DNA from: an uncultured Poribacteria bacterium
GTDB taxonomy: Bacteria > Poribacteria > WGA-4E > WGA-3G
Length of the DNA: 64,000 nt
Assembly: GCA_958295855.1 (NCBI GenBank)
Contig: OY282383.1
Coordinates: 378,481 to 442,480, forward strand
Direction of reading: 5' to 3'
The notes beneath the pieces are model-generated. The model searched no databases. It was not told where the DNA came from and saw only the letters and a program-made list of their open reading frames with translations. Made by a program: the position numbers and the translations under genes. How positions within the stretch are numbered: the first letter of the stretch is position 1; each line of letters opens with the position of its first letter. Shown piece by piece: positions 26,378-35,120 of the stretch.

Positions 26378-26610
26378 AGTACCCCCGACTGAAGTCGGGG
26401 GCTTGTGGGGACTAACCCCAGCAAGCCTGTTGTAACAACGGGTTTTTCGTTTCACAGAGAATGGTATCCCATATCTCTCCACGAAGGGCACAAGCCGCCC
26501 TGTTTAGAATGTTGAGTGCCGCGTTGTGGTCGCGGTCAAGTTTGAATCCACAGGTTTTACAATGGAACGTACGCTCAGACAACTTCATTTTTGTATCCAA
26601 ACGTTCGCGA
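26378..26610 (-). pseudogene. C-terminal remnant of IS200/IS605-type tnpB with element end
   Basis: Read on the minus strand, ERTFHCKTCGFKLDRDHNAA followed by LNILNRA is the zinc-finger and last RuvC aspartate region of TnpB. Everything before it is gone. The adjacent hairpin CCCCCGACTGAAGTCGGGGG (26381-26401) matches the right-end/guide-RNA-terminal hairpins of such elements. The gene for the PhyH protein starts just beyond the break. This is a truncated copy of a different tnpB from the one at 35.9 kb. Confidence 0.8.
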
Positions 26611-26628
26611 ACATAAAAGGAAATGCAA

Positions 26629-27450
26629 ATGCCAATACTCACACAAGCACATCATGAGCATTTCGATGAATACGGCTACATGGTGATTGAGAACGCCGTC
26701 CCCACTGAACTTTGCGAGGCCGTCGTTGACGCAATCTTCGCGTTTTTGGAGATGGATGCTTCAGACCCAAATGACTGGTATCGCGCGCCTCATAAACCGG
26801 GCGCAGGCATGGTGGAAATGTACCAACACCAAGCCATGTGGAACGTCTATCAACATCCACCGATTCATCAAATTTATACTGAAGTTTATGGCACCGATCG
26901 GATTTGGGTGCACCCTGACCGGGTCAACATGAAACCGCCTAAACATCCCGATTATCCTGAGTGGGACCATAAGGGTATGTACCACTGGGATGCGGACACC
27001 TCGAAACTACCGGTTAGGTTCAGCACACAAGGTGTCCTATTCCTGACAGACACAGCTGATAATCAGGGGTCTTTTGTCTGTTGGCCCGGTGCACATAAGT
27101 CGCTGATTGACAAAGAAAATCCGTGGGTGCCAGAACTTTCACCGGAACACTTCATTCAAGTGCCTGCGAAGGCAGGCTCACTGCTTATATGGCATGTGGC
27201 CCTTCCGCACGGCAACGGCCGCAATACTTCCGACAAACCGCGGTTGGCGCAATACATGAACTTTTACCCTGTCCCCGATCCGATGAACGAAGAACGGCGA
27301 CAAGAACGCATTACATTGTGGCGAGAGCGGCGAGCCCTAGGACGGCGTCCCTATCCGGGCGACATGCGCGGTTGGGAAGCGAAAAATTATGGATCGGCAG
27401 AACTTACACCTTTGGGACGAAAACTGCTGGGGCTTGATTTGTGGGATTAA
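26629..27450 (+). CDS. Phytanoyl-CoA dioxygenase (PhyH) family protein
   Basis: A 273-residue Fe(II)/2-oxoglutarate-dependent oxygenase. The iron ligands are visible: HWDAD (His-x-Asp) near residue 122 and the distal His in LPHGNGRN near 200, followed by the 2-oxoglutarate-binding Arg in KPRLAQYMNF. The N-terminal FDEYGYMVIENAVP is also typical of the family. Members hydroxylate lipids, amino acids, nucleosides or natural products; the substrate here is unknown. Two ATGs are available: the second (26629) has AAAAGGA at correct spacing, so it is chosen. PhyH genes are known to be expanded in Poribacteria, which fits the inferred host. Confidence 0.9.
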   Translation: MPILTQAHHEHFDEYGYMVIENAVPTELCEAVVDAIFAFLEMDASDPNDWYRAPHKPGAGMVEMYQHQAMWNVYQHPPIHQIYTEVYGTDRIWVHPDRVNMKPPKHPDYPEWDHKGMYHWDADTSKLPVRFSTQGVLFLTDTADNQGSFVCWPGAHKSLIDKENPWVPELSPEHFIQVPAKAGSLLIWHVALPHGNGRNTSDKPRLAQYMNFYPVPDPMNEERRQERITLWRERRALGRRPYPGDMRGWEAKNYGSAELTPLGRKLLGLDLWD

Positions 27451-27514
27451 TCACATAGCCCTAAGCATCGCGACCAGGCGGGTGCTCCTACCGAAGATAG
27501 GTTAATACGCTTTA

Positions 27515-27757
27515 ATCATCGCCAAGTTGTGCGCGCCTAGCGAACAACTTTTTTATTTCTGACATTCTTGTGGTTAACTTCCCTTGTGGGTGTACACCGA
27601 GTGCCGCCTGTAAGCCGTTCTCCCGGATTGCATTGATCTGATCTTCACTCAGATCCACGCTGAAGATAGCAACCTCATCGAGAAGACCGAACATAAATGC
27701 GTGGTGTGCCAGAAAGTCTCCCATGTTAACCTCCGAGTCCTTTGCATTTGTGTCCAT
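27515..27757 (-). pseudogene. Relic of a LamG-domain protein ending in an element A
   Basis: The minus-strand text FGLLDEVAIFSVDLSEDQIN followed by LGVHPQGKLTT is typical for the last strands and tail of LamG/concanavalin-like domains. The N-terminal portion is missing or scrambled, and after GKLTT the frame runs into element A (27523-27567), which supplies RMSEIKKLFARRAQLGDD. I read this as a decayed fragment. Confidence 0.65.
27523..27567 (+). repeat. Element A
   Basis: CCAAGTTGT, a 13-nt loop, ACAACTT and TTTTATTTCTGACA. It forms the end of the LamG relic. Confidence 0.85.
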
Positions 27758-27833
27758 CGCTTGATCGGTGCCCTCCTTGGATTGAAGTTCACCATCACTG
27801 AATACCTCTGCAGCAGAAATAATATTACGGTGC

Positions 27834-27921
27834 AGACATGGTGTTGATTCCCGCCGGTGAGTTTCGGATGGGAAGCGACAAAGGTGGGCCCGATGGACAG
27901 CCAGTCCATAACTTCGTTACA
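27834..27921 (+). pseudogene. N-terminal relic of a formylglycine-generating-enzyme-like protein
   Basis: MVLIPAGEFRMGSDKGGPDG followed by QPVH is the opening of the FGE-sulfatase (SUMF1) domain. The frame is cut after about 28 codons by an element B at 27922-27958. An FGE-like gene survives at 43.4 kb. Confidence 0.75.
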
Positions 27922-28300
27922 GGGTATCGGTTTCCCCTGCTTTGCAGGGGTAAATACCACCAGGCTTCAATCTCCGGACGCTATACACACTGCCCTCCCG
28001 TGAATCAAGCGTTAAAATACTTGCATCAAAAACCTCCGACGAGATCTACAGTACATTGCCAGACCTATCTTGCCTTCTCAATTCTCCGCAAGGAATGACG
28101 AAAAACCGCAAGGAATGACGAAAAACCGCAAGGAATGACGAAAAACCGCAAGGAATGACGAAAAACCGCAAGGAATGACGAAAAACCGCAAGGAATAACA
28201 AAAATTCAAAATTAGCAAGCAGAAAAACTAAAAATGTGCTAAACTACTTGTAAACCAAGTTGTGCGCGACTAGCGAACAACTTTTTTATTTCTTACATTA
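27922..28300. repeat. Gene-free repeat cluster: B, half F, six 20-bp tandem units, A
   Basis: Element B is at 27922-27958 and an F half-element at about 28023-28088. Six 20-nt units (GCAAGGAATGACGAAAAACC) start at 28088, 28108, 28128, 28148, 28168 and 28188, the last one altered. Element A follows at 28257-28300. No spacers separate the units, so it is not a CRISPR array. Confidence 0.88.
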
Positions 28301-28322
28301 TTTGAAAGAATAGGAGAAAAAA

Positions 28323-30578
28323 ATGGCAAAATGGACAGTATGTCTGGTAACGCTCCTCTGTTTGGCGGTTGCTGTCTGCTTAACATGGAGTAACGAGCCA
28401 CTCCCTGCAAACGGCACCACGAAGGAACTGACGTTAGACGATATTTTTCCAACCCACCAGGTTGTGGACGTGCAAATTACCGTTGCACAGCAGGATTGGG
28501 ATACGATTCGGTACCAGTCACGGAATTTTTTGACAGCACTCAGCGCGGAGCGGCAATTTAAACCGCAGGCCCGGCCGTATACTTACGTTGAGGCGAGCGT
28601 CAGCATCAATGGCGTGGTGTTCCCGAAGGTCGGGCTTCGCAAAAAAGGGTTCATCGGCTCCCTCAGCAAGACGAGACCCTCCCTCAAGATTAAACTCAAT
28701 CACATCGACAAAAAAGGCGAGATTGATGGGATAACGCTCCTGACGCTGAACAACAACAAACAAGATATCAGTCAGGTGAGTCAATTTATGGGGTATGCGC
28801 TGTTTAATGCGGCCGGCATCCCCGCGCCTCGCTGCGCGTATGCGAAGGTGACGGTGAACGGCGAAAACCTTGGGATATACTCCAACGTGGAGAGCGTTCG
28901 TAAACCGATGCTAAAACGCGCCTTTGGAAATAATAAGGGTCCCCTCTACGAAGGCACTGTCGTCGATTTTTACGAAGAGTGGGATAACAGTTTCGAGCAC
29001 AAAAGAGGCGATGACAGAATCGGACGAGCGAAAATTAATCAGTTGATTGACGTTCTCGCAGATAAACAGCCTACCGAAGAAGCTATCGGAGATTTGGTGG
29101 ATTTAGACGCGTTTTACCGGTTTTGGGCAGTGGAAAGTTTGCTTGGCTTTTGGGATGGCTACTCTGGAAACAACAACAATTTCTTCATCTATCTCAATCC
29201 CGATACGGACAAGTTTCATTTCTTACCGTGGGGGGCAGATTCGCTGTTTACCAAACTGAGTAAACTAGAATTCCAAAACAGTTCGCGGGCACCGATCTCG
29301 GTTAAGACGCAAGGCTTAATTGCGTACAAACTCTATCAACTTGAATCGGGGCGCGAACGGTATCGGAAAGCAATGATGGAACTGCTTGAAAACCACTGGA
29401 ACGAGGAAGCACTGTTAGCCGAGTTAGACAGAATTTCGGCACTCATTGCACCGCACCTGATGCCTGAGCAACGCGTCCTTGAAGATGAAGAATGGTGGGA
29501 AAAAGAAAAAAAACCAACCTTCGCTAGCGAACTAGAGGCAGCCCGAAATTTCATCCGCACCCGCAAAATCGAGATATTGCAGGAAATTGCCGACGGGATG
29601 CCGGACTGGAAACGGCGACCACACTCCCCCTTCATCGTTGGGCCCGAGGGCGATTTCATGAAAGGGGTTTTAAAATTCACAGAGAATACCTTAATAGGTG
29701 CCGCACGCGCCGGAGACCTCGAGGCTATCAAACAGCACCTAGCGGAAGGTGACGATGTGAATGAGACGCACTTTGATATGCCGCCGTTGGCATGGGCATC
29801 CATCATGGGACAGACACAAGCTGCCGAATTGCTCCTCCAGCACGGGGCAGATGTCAACGGCAGAAATAGGGACGGTAATACTGCTTTGCATATCGCTGCG
29901 TTTTTGGGGCACGCCGAAACTGCGGAACTGCTCATCAAAAACGGCGCAGATGTTACTGCAAAGAATCAGGATAACGCTACTCCCGTAGATACCTTGGGGA
30001 CACCGTGGGAAATAACAGTGTTTGTGGCAAAATCCTTAGACATAGAGGTAGAGCAGAAGCGGCTTGAAGCCGGCAGAGCCAAAATCGCGAAGATGCTCGG
30101 CGTTGATACTTCCACTCTGTCAAAAGGAAGAGGTACTGCAAAGGCCATATTTGAAGCAGCGTACACCGGGGACCTCAACGCTGTGAAAAAGCACTTAGCT
30201 GCTGGGGTAGATGTCAATGCACGACACCCCACCTTTGGCTCTACTCTTTTGTCTATGGCAGCACTGATGGGACATCCGAAAATTGTTGCCTTGCTCCTTG
30301 AGAAGGGCGCAGATGTCAATTCACGAGACCAAGATGGCGGTACTCCCTTGCATGCTGCTGCGTTTTTAGGCCGTGTCGACACTGTTAAAATCCTCATTAA
30401 GCACGGGGCAGATACCACCGCCCAAAATAAAGAGGGTGATACCCCCATGGATGCGGCGAAACTTGATTGGGGGATAACGCAGTTTCTGATTGGCATCTTA
30501 CGGATAGAAGTAGACGAATCAGAAGTCAAGGCAGGCAGAGTCAAGGTTGTCACACTTCTTTCAGAGCACAATAGATAA
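28323..30578 (+). CDS. Secreted CotH-kinase-like protein fused to ankyrin repeats
   Basis: A 751-residue protein. A signal peptide covers about residues 1-23. Residues about 45-420 form a CotH-type domain, recognisable by VGLRKKGFIGSLSKTRPSLK, LLTLNNNKQDISQVS, GIYSNVESV and the late VESLLGFWDGYSGNNNNFF and FLPWGADSLF; CotH proteins are atypical secreted kinases. Two ankyrin blocks follow: about residues 475-570 (AELLLQHGADVNGRNRDGNT, AELLIKNGADVTAKNQDNAT) and about 610-710 (VALLLEKGADVNSRDQDGGT). A linker of similar sequence (DIEVEQKRLEAGRAKIAKML) sits between the blocks and recurs at the C-terminus, pointing to internal duplication. Role is unknown: surface phosphorylation or host interaction is conceivable in a symbiont. 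AGGAG precedes the start. Confidence 0.88.
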   Translation: MAKWTVCLVTLLCLAVAVCLTWSNEPLPANGTTKELTLDDIFPTHQVVDVQITVAQQDWDTIRYQSRNFLTALSAERQFKPQARPYTYVEASVSINGVVFPKVGLRKKGFIGSLSKTRPSLKIKLNHIDKKGEIDGITLLTLNNNKQDISQVSQFMGYALFNAAGIPAPRCAYAKVTVNGENLGIYSNVESVRKPMLKRAFGNNKGPLYEGTVVDFYEEWDNSFEHKRGDDRIGRAKINQLIDVLADKQPTEEAIGDLVDLDAFYRFWAVESLLGFWDGYSGNNNNFFIYLNPDTDKFHFLPWGADSLFTKLSKLEFQNSSRAPISVKTQGLIAYKLYQLESGRERYRKAMMELLENHWNEEALLAELDRISALIAPHLMPEQRVLEDEEWWEKEKKPTFASELEAARNFIRTRKIEILQEIADGMPDWKRRPHSPFIVGPEGDFMKGVLKFTENTLIGAARAGDLEAIKQHLAEGDDVNETHFDMPPLAWASIMGQTQAAELLLQHGADVNGRNRDGNTALHIAAFLGHAETAELLIKNGADVTAKNQDNATPVDTLGTPWEITVFVAKSLDIEVEQKRLEAGRAKIAKMLGVDTSTLSKGRGTAKAIFEAAYTGDLNAVKKHLAAGVDVNARHPTFGSTLLSMAALMGHPKIVALLLEKGADVNSRDQDGGTPLHAAAFLGRVDTVKILIKHGADTTAQNKEGDTPMDAAKLDWGITQFLIGILRIEVDESEVKAGRVKVVTLLSEHNR

Positions 30579-30617
30579 ATTGGAAGGCACAAAGATTGGC
30601 GCAATTGTAAAGGATTA

Positions 30618-30675
30618 GTCACGCATTTTCAATGCGTGGCCAAGTCCTTCCCTGTTTTGCAGGGGTTAATACCAC
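30618..30675. repeat. Element E followed by a degenerate element B
   Basis: CACGCATTTTCAATGCGTG (30620-30639) and CCCTGTTTTGCAGGGG (30649-30665), directly upstream of the Uma2 gene. Confidence 0.7.
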
Positions 30676-30688
30676 CTGGAGAAAACTG

Positions 30689-31255
30689 ATGCTTAATTCG
30701 CAAACCAACCCTGAACCCATTCAAGAGATGCCAGCACAACACACGATGACTATGGAGGAATTTCTTGAAAACGATTTAGAAGGTTATGAGTATGTAAAAG
30801 GAGAATTAGTGCCTATGGCAGCCGCATCAATCGCCCATGATGAGATAGGTTCCAATGTTCATTTACTTTTAGGGTTGTGCGTTCGTGAAAAACAACTGGG
30901 ACGTTTATATATTGCGGAAACAACGTTTCAATTGGGCGACCGAGTGGTAAAACCGGATGTTGCGTTTGTTTCGACGGATCGGTTGTCGGAAGATAAACAT
31001 AAAGGTTCGCCTGTTGCTCCTGATCTCGCGATTGAGATAGTCTCGCCGACAGATAAACACTATGATGTTACCAGGAAGGCGTTCGCCTACCTGAAGGCAG
31101 GGACACGGCTTGTCTGGGTTATTGAACCGGTTGCAAAGACGCTCAGGGTCTATCGTTCTGAAACAGATTTCACCTTGCTTACCTGTGAAGACATGCTGAC
31201 GGGTGAGGATGTCGTCGAAGGGTTTGCGTGCCCGGTTGCACAACTCTTTGAATGA
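30689..31255 (+). CDS. Uma2 family endonuclease-like protein
   Basis: A 188-residue protein of the Uma2 family (PD-(D/E)XK fold, formerly DUF820). Family hallmarks are MTMEEFLE, YEYVKGELVPM, VKPDVAFVS with the metal-binding Asp, LAIEIVSPTD with the Glu, and YLKAGTRLVWVIEP. The start at 30689 has GGAG 7 nt upstream; a longer frame upstream merely reads through the repeat elements. Uma2 proteins are abundant in cyanobacteria and some symbionts; their biological role is not settled. It forms its own transcription unit downstream of the CotH gene. Confidence 0.9.
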   Translation: MLNSQTNPEPIQEMPAQHTMTMEEFLENDLEGYEYVKGELVPMAAASIAHDEIGSNVHLLLGLCVREKQLGRLYIAETTFQLGDRVVKPDVAFVSTDRLSEDKHKGSPVAPDLAIEIVSPTDKHYDVTRKAFAYLKAGTRLVWVIEPVAKTLRVYRSETDFTLLTCEDMLTGEDVVEGFACPVAQLFE

Positions 31256-31277
31256 TGGATTGATTCTTTCCGTTAAT

Positions 31278-31704
31278 TGGGTTTCAAGGGTAGGCACAAG
31301 GCACTACCCCTACGGATTTTTCCGTTGATTGCTTTTTCCCCAAGGAACCGGGCGGGAGGGAAGCAAAGCGGGGAAGAAGCTGCTCAAAATCGGGGTTCTT
31401 ACAAGTTGTAGAGTGCTTCTTCCTAATTGAGGTTGCATCAGAAACCTCCGACGAGATCTTTCGTCAATTCAGTTTCGGCTCCGATTTTTCCGTGGTGGGA
31501 TTCGCCCCGCTTTGCGGGGTATTTACCCACTGCAAAATCGGGTTTCTTGCAAGTTGTAGAGGGCTTCCTCCTAATTGAGGTTGCATCAGAAACCTCCGAC
31601 GAGAGCTACAGTACATTGCCAGACCTATCTTGCCTTCTCAATTCTCCGCAAGGAATGACGAAAAACCGCAAGGAATGACGAAAAACGGCAAGGAATAACA
31701 AAAA
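31278..31704. repeat. Gene-free repeat cluster: G, C, F, C (with nested B), F
   Basis: Element G is at 31289-31314. A C copy at about 31311-31402 carries the GGAACCGGGCGGGAGGGAAG core. An F half is at about 31428-31460. A second C at 31463-31548 has an element B core, and a second F half with 20-nt units runs to 31700. The final AAGGAATAACAAAAA of the F element acts as ribosome site for the next gene. Confidence 0.85.
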
Positions 31705-33675
31705 ATGGAAACCAAACCGATTAACTACACAGACATTTTAGAAACCGGCGATAGCGACATCTATGACATCCAAACGCATGCCGCTGGGCCCGAAGGGAGC
31801 TTACCGCTCACAGCAGAGATGCTCCTCACGCGGCCGAGTGGCGATATATTCGGCTTGAGCCACAACACCGCTATGGGCTGGGCACCTACCGAACTTCGGC
31901 GCGAGGAGTTCCTCATCCTTAGCACACAAGGGGGTATCCGTGCCCCAGACGGTACGCCGATTGCGCTTGGGTATCACACCGGGCATTGGGAGGTCGGCCT
32001 CCTCATGCAGGCGGTCGCGCATGAACTAAAGGAGCTCGCGGCGATTCCGTTCGCGGGGTATTGTTCCGATCCCTGTGACGGCAGAACACAAGGCACCGTA
32101 GGTATGATGGATAGCCTCGCCTACCGCAATGATGCTGCGCAGATTTTTCGCCGACTCATCCGCTCCCTACCCACACGAAAAGGGGTGGTTGGCGTTGCTA
32201 CCTGTGATAAAGGCTTGCCCGCGATGATGATGGCACTCGCCTCAATGCGGGAATTGCCGGGCGTTCTGGTGCCCGGGGGCGTGACATTGCCGCCCACAAC
32301 AGGCGAGGATGCGGGAAAAATCCAGACTATCGGTGCACGTTTCGCACACAGTGAGATTAGCCTGCAAGACGCGGCAGACATGGGATGTCGTGCTTGTGCT
32401 ACCCCCGGTGGTGGCTGCCAATTTTTGGGAACTGCCGCAACTTCACAAGTTGTTGGTGAGGCGTTGGGAATGAGTCTAACACATACGGCATTAGCGCCAT
32501 CCGGGCAGAACATCTGGTCGGATATGGGGCTGCGTTCTGCCCGCGCCGTGGTCAATCTGGCAGCAAAGGGATTGACGATGAAGGATATCGTCACACCGGA
32601 AGCGATTCGGAACGCCATGGTAGTGCATGCAGCGTTTGGTGGCTCCACCAATCTTTTGTTGCATATTCCTGCAATCGCACATGCTGCTGGACTCCAACGC
32701 CCGACAGTTGACGATTGGACTGGAGTCAACCAGCGCGTGCCGCGCCTCGTTGATGTGTTGCCGAATGGCCCTGTTGGGCATCCGACGGTGAGAGTTTTTC
32801 TGGCTGGCGGTGTACCGGAAGTCATGCTGCACCTGCGCGAACTGGGAGCTCTCAACGAAGACGTGCTAACAGCAACAGGTGAAACCCTCGGCAGCAACCT
32901 CGATTGGTGGGAAACTTCCCAACGGCGGACGCGCGTTCGAGAACTGTTAACAGCCTCGGATGGCATTGCACCGGACGAAGTCATTCTAAGCCCCGATGCC
33001 GCGAAGGCAGCAGGATTAACCAGTACGGTAACATTTCCGCGCGGCAACCTCGCACCAGAGGGGTCAGTTATTAAAAGCACCGCCATCGATGCAAGCGTCG
33101 TTGATGCTGATGGCGTGTATCGCATGACAGGACCCGCGCGCGTCTTTGTTCGCGAATCTGATGCGATACAGACACTTAAAGGTCAGCGTGAGGGTAGCCT
33201 CCAGCCCGGTGACATTATAGTGCTTTGTTGTCGCGGCCCACAAGGCACAGGGATGGAAGAAGTTTACCAGTTGACATCGGCACTCAAACACCTTTCGTTT
33301 GGTAAGAATATCGCCCTGATTACGGATGCGCGGTTCTCTGGTGTCTCCACGGGGGCATGCATCGGGCACGTCGGCCCGGAGGCACTTGCAGGCGGGCCCA
33401 TCGGGAAGGTGCAGGATGGCGACATAATTCAAATTCAGATTGACACACGCCGATTAGAAGGCAGCATCGATCTGGTAGGGAAACCTAACGGGGAACTTAT
33501 GGGCGCAGAAGCCGGTAAACGGGTGTTGGCAGAACGTCAACCTCACCCGCATCTGGCGCCAGATGCTGCATTGCCGGACGATACGCGCCTGTGGGCAGCG
33601 TTGCAAGCTGTCGGCGGTGGGACATGGGGCGGCTGCGTCTACGACGTGGATGCAATACTCAATGCGCTATCTTAA
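31705..33675 (+). CDS. IlvD/Edd family dehydratase, YagF/YjhG (D-xylonate dehydratase) type
   Basis: A 656-residue sugar-acid dehydratase. Length and the N-terminal region match the E. coli YagF/YjhG D-xylonate dehydratase subgroup rather than IlvD or Edd. Candidate iron-sulfur ligands are the cysteines in [23 protein letters not shown] and [11 protein letters not shown]. Further family blocks are [40 protein letters not shown] and [12 protein letters not shown]. The product would dehydrate D-xylonate or a similar aldonic acid to a 2-keto-3-deoxy acid in the cytoplasm. Substrate specificity beyond the subgroup is inferred. The ribosome binding site lies in the tail of a repeat element F. The stop codon overlaps the start of the VanZ-like gene by 14 nt. 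Confidence 0.92.
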   Translation: METKPINYTDILETGDSDIYDIQTHAAGPEGSLPLTAEMLLTRPSGDIFGLSHNTAMGWAPTELRREEFLILSTQGGIRAPDGTPIALGYHTGHWEVGLLMQAVAHELKELAAIPFAGYCSDPCDGRTQGTVGMMDSLAYRNDAAQIFRRLIRSLPTRKGVVGVATCDKGLPAMMMALASMRELPGVLVPGGVTLPPTTGEDAGKIQTIGARFAHSEISLQDAADMGCRACATPGGGCQFLGTAATSQVVGEALGMSLTHTALAPSGQNIWSDMGLRSARAVVNLAAKGLTMKDIVTPEAIRNAMVVHAAFGGSTNLLLHIPAIAHAAGLQRPTVDDWTGVNQRVPRLVDVLPNGPVGHPTVRVFLAGGVPEVMLHLRELGALNEDVLTATGETLGSNLDWWETSQRRTRVRELLTASDGIAPDEVILSPDAAKAAGLTSTVTFPRGNLAPEGSVIKSTAIDASVVDADGVYRMTGPARVFVRESDAIQTLKGQREGSLQPGDIIVLCCRGPQGTGMEEVYQLTSALKHLSFGKNIALITDARFSGVSTGACIGHVGPEALAGGPIGKVQDGDIIQIQIDTRRLEGSIDLVGKPNGELMGAEAGKRVLAERQPHPHLAPDAALPDDTRLWAALQAVGGGTWGGCVYDVDAILNALS

Positions 33676-34099
33676 ATACTGGGTACCGCCGCTCATTTAC
33701 ATGGGATTGATTTTTGTCATCTCCTCCTTGGAGCAACCCCCGCTTCCGATGCCAAAATTTGAGTGGCTGACGATTGACAAACTCTACCATTTCATTGAAT
33801 ACGGCATCCTCGGTGCTTTACTGGCTATCGCGTTTGTGAATGTCCCGTGTAGGGGCGGGGCCCCGGGCCCGCCCAGGCTTGGGGGACGCATCAGGGATGG
33901 CGAGGCACGGAGACCTCGCCCTACAGCAAGTTGGCGATGGGCGGGTGCTGTCCTCATCGCAATTCTTTACGGTGCGAGTGATGAATGGCATCAAACGTTT
34001 GTCCCTGGTAGACATGCTACGCTCGCGGATTGGGTTGCAGATGTAGCGGGGGCAATTACTGGTGTGCTGGGCGTGTATCTCTATTATAGAAAAAAGTAG
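33662..34099 (+). CDS. VanZ-like membrane protein carrying an in-frame repeat insertion
   Basis: About 145 residues. The VanZ pattern is clear: an N-terminal helix, [19 protein letters not shown], then a helix [20 protein letters not shown] followed by [21 protein letters not shown]. Between the second and third helices an extra stretch [20 protein letters not shown] followed by ARRPRPTA is inserted, encoded by a G-type palindrome at 33849-33924; relatives have a short loop there. The protein is an integral inner-membrane protein; the family is named after teicoplanin resistance but most members are of unknown function. The gene overlaps the dehydratase gene by 14 nt (ATG at 33662), implying translational coupling. 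Confidence 0.85.
   Translation: MRYLKYWVPPLIYMGLIFVISSLEQPPLPMPKFEWLTIDKLYHFIEYGILGALLAIAFVNVPCRGGAPGPPRLGGRIRDGEARRPRPTASWRWAGAVLIAILYGASDEWHQTFVPGRHATLADWVADVAGAITGVLGVYLYYRKK
33849..33924 (+). repeat. Element G (compound palindrome) in frame in the VanZ-like gene
   Basis: GTAGGGGCGGGGCCC at the left and CCTCGCCCTAC at the right enclose two GC-rich sub-palindromes. The reading frame of the membrane protein is kept across it. Confidence 0.8.
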
Positions 34100-34103
34100 T
34101 AGT

Positions 34104-34136
34104 TATCGGACGCTGGCGAATTGATGAAAGAACTGA
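34104..34136 (+). repeat. Short direct repeat (also at 35069-35098)
   Basis: TTATCGGACGCTGGCGAATT and the 9 bases after it occur both here and before purE, each upstream of a gene start. Confidence 0.8.
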
Positions 34137-34177
34137 TAACTGATAACCTACAAATGACAACTCTTAAAGGAATTAAT

Positions 34178-34981
34178 ATGCATCCACTTGTTGACTTGAA
34201 AGTGCCAGAAGGTTTTATGGCTGTTCACTGGTTTGAACAGAGCAGCTTTGCGCTGAAAGATTCGGCTGGCACTATCGTCCAAATTGACCCCTATTTTCCA
34301 CGCGAACGCCCTGCGGATCGCTTTATTCATACCGAACCGCCGCTTGATGAATCGGCACTGCCGACAGATTTTGTGCTGTTGACGCACGCGCACGGCGATC
34401 ATACCTGTCCAGAATCGATCCGCCGCATCTGGGAGACCTCAAGTGCTACGCAGTTCATCGGTCCAATAGAAAGTACACGTCAGATTTTGACAGAAACCGA
34501 GGTGACAGCGGACCGCGTTTCAGAGATCAGGGCGGGGGAATCAACGACGTTGAATGGGCTCACTGTGCACGCTGTTTATGCGAAACCGCCCGAAGGCGAC
34601 GCATCCGCCGACATAGCACCACCCGATGTTACGCACTTGGGATACGTCGTTGCAAGCGACACCGCGACGCTCTACTTCAGCGGAGATCCAATCAATAACT
34701 TTGCGGAGCATGACGAACTGATTTCAGCGGTGGCGGCTTATGAACCGGATATCGGCTTCCTGACAAACCATCCAACGGAGGGCGAGTTTCCGTTCTACGA
34801 TGGATGCGTCAAAATGGCGACGCGCATCGGACTGAAGCACGCAGTGCCGGCACATCGGGCCTGTTTTGTCACCCGCGATTATGATCCGAACGAGTGGGCA
34901 GCTAAATTTCCACCAGGCGGGCCCAAACCGCTTATCATTGAGAGAAATTCACTTATGATTTATTCGTTATCCGTTAGATGA
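34178..34981 (+). CDS. Metallo-beta-lactamase-fold hydrolase (UlaG-like)
   Basis: A 267-residue MBL-fold protein. The first metal motif is LLTHAHGDHTC (HxHxDH) near residue 70; YFSGDPINNF supplies the bridging Asp, and VPAHRACF the late histidine. It resembles L-ascorbate-6-phosphate lactonase (UlaG) and related lactonases, but the true substrate is unknown. The start at 34178 has AAAGGA at proper distance; an earlier ATG would read through a direct repeat. It is 78 nt downstream of the VanZ-like gene, on the same strand, and followed by purE. Confidence 0.85.
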   Translation: MHPLVDLKVPEGFMAVHWFEQSSFALKDSAGTIVQIDPYFPRERPADRFIHTEPPLDESALPTDFVLLTHAHGDHTCPESIRRIWETSSATQFIGPIESTRQILTETEVTADRVSEIRAGESTTLNGLTVHAVYAKPPEGDASADIAPPDVTHLGYVVASDTATLYFSGDPINNFAEHDELISAVAAYEPDIGFLTNHPTEGEFPFYDGCVKMATRIGLKHAVPAHRACFVTRDYDPNEWAAKFPPGGPKPLIIERNSLMIYSLSVR

Positions 34982-35068
34982 AAGATTTGTTTTTTCATTA
35001 CAAATGCAGTTAGTTTTGGACAACGGACAAAACAGATTCCGCAAAGGGATAGTATTTGCCAATGTCAC

Positions 35069-35098
35069 CTTATCGGACGCTGGCGAATTGATGAAAGA
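35069..35098 (+). repeat. Second copy of the short direct repeat
   Basis: Same 29-nt sequence as at 34104-34136, here just before purE. A longer purE frame reads through it as LSDAGELMK, but family alignment puts the start after it. Confidence 0.75.
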
Positions 35099-35120
35099 TT
35101 TGAGAGGTACAGATACAGAT

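Noticed and set aside
28088..28207. Possible CRISPR array (six regular 20-nt units)
   Set aside because: Units follow each other directly with no spacers, the unit is the end of element F, and no cas genes are near.
32121..33125. 334-codon minus-strand frame
   Set aside because: Antisense to the dehydratase gene, whose sense protein is unambiguous.
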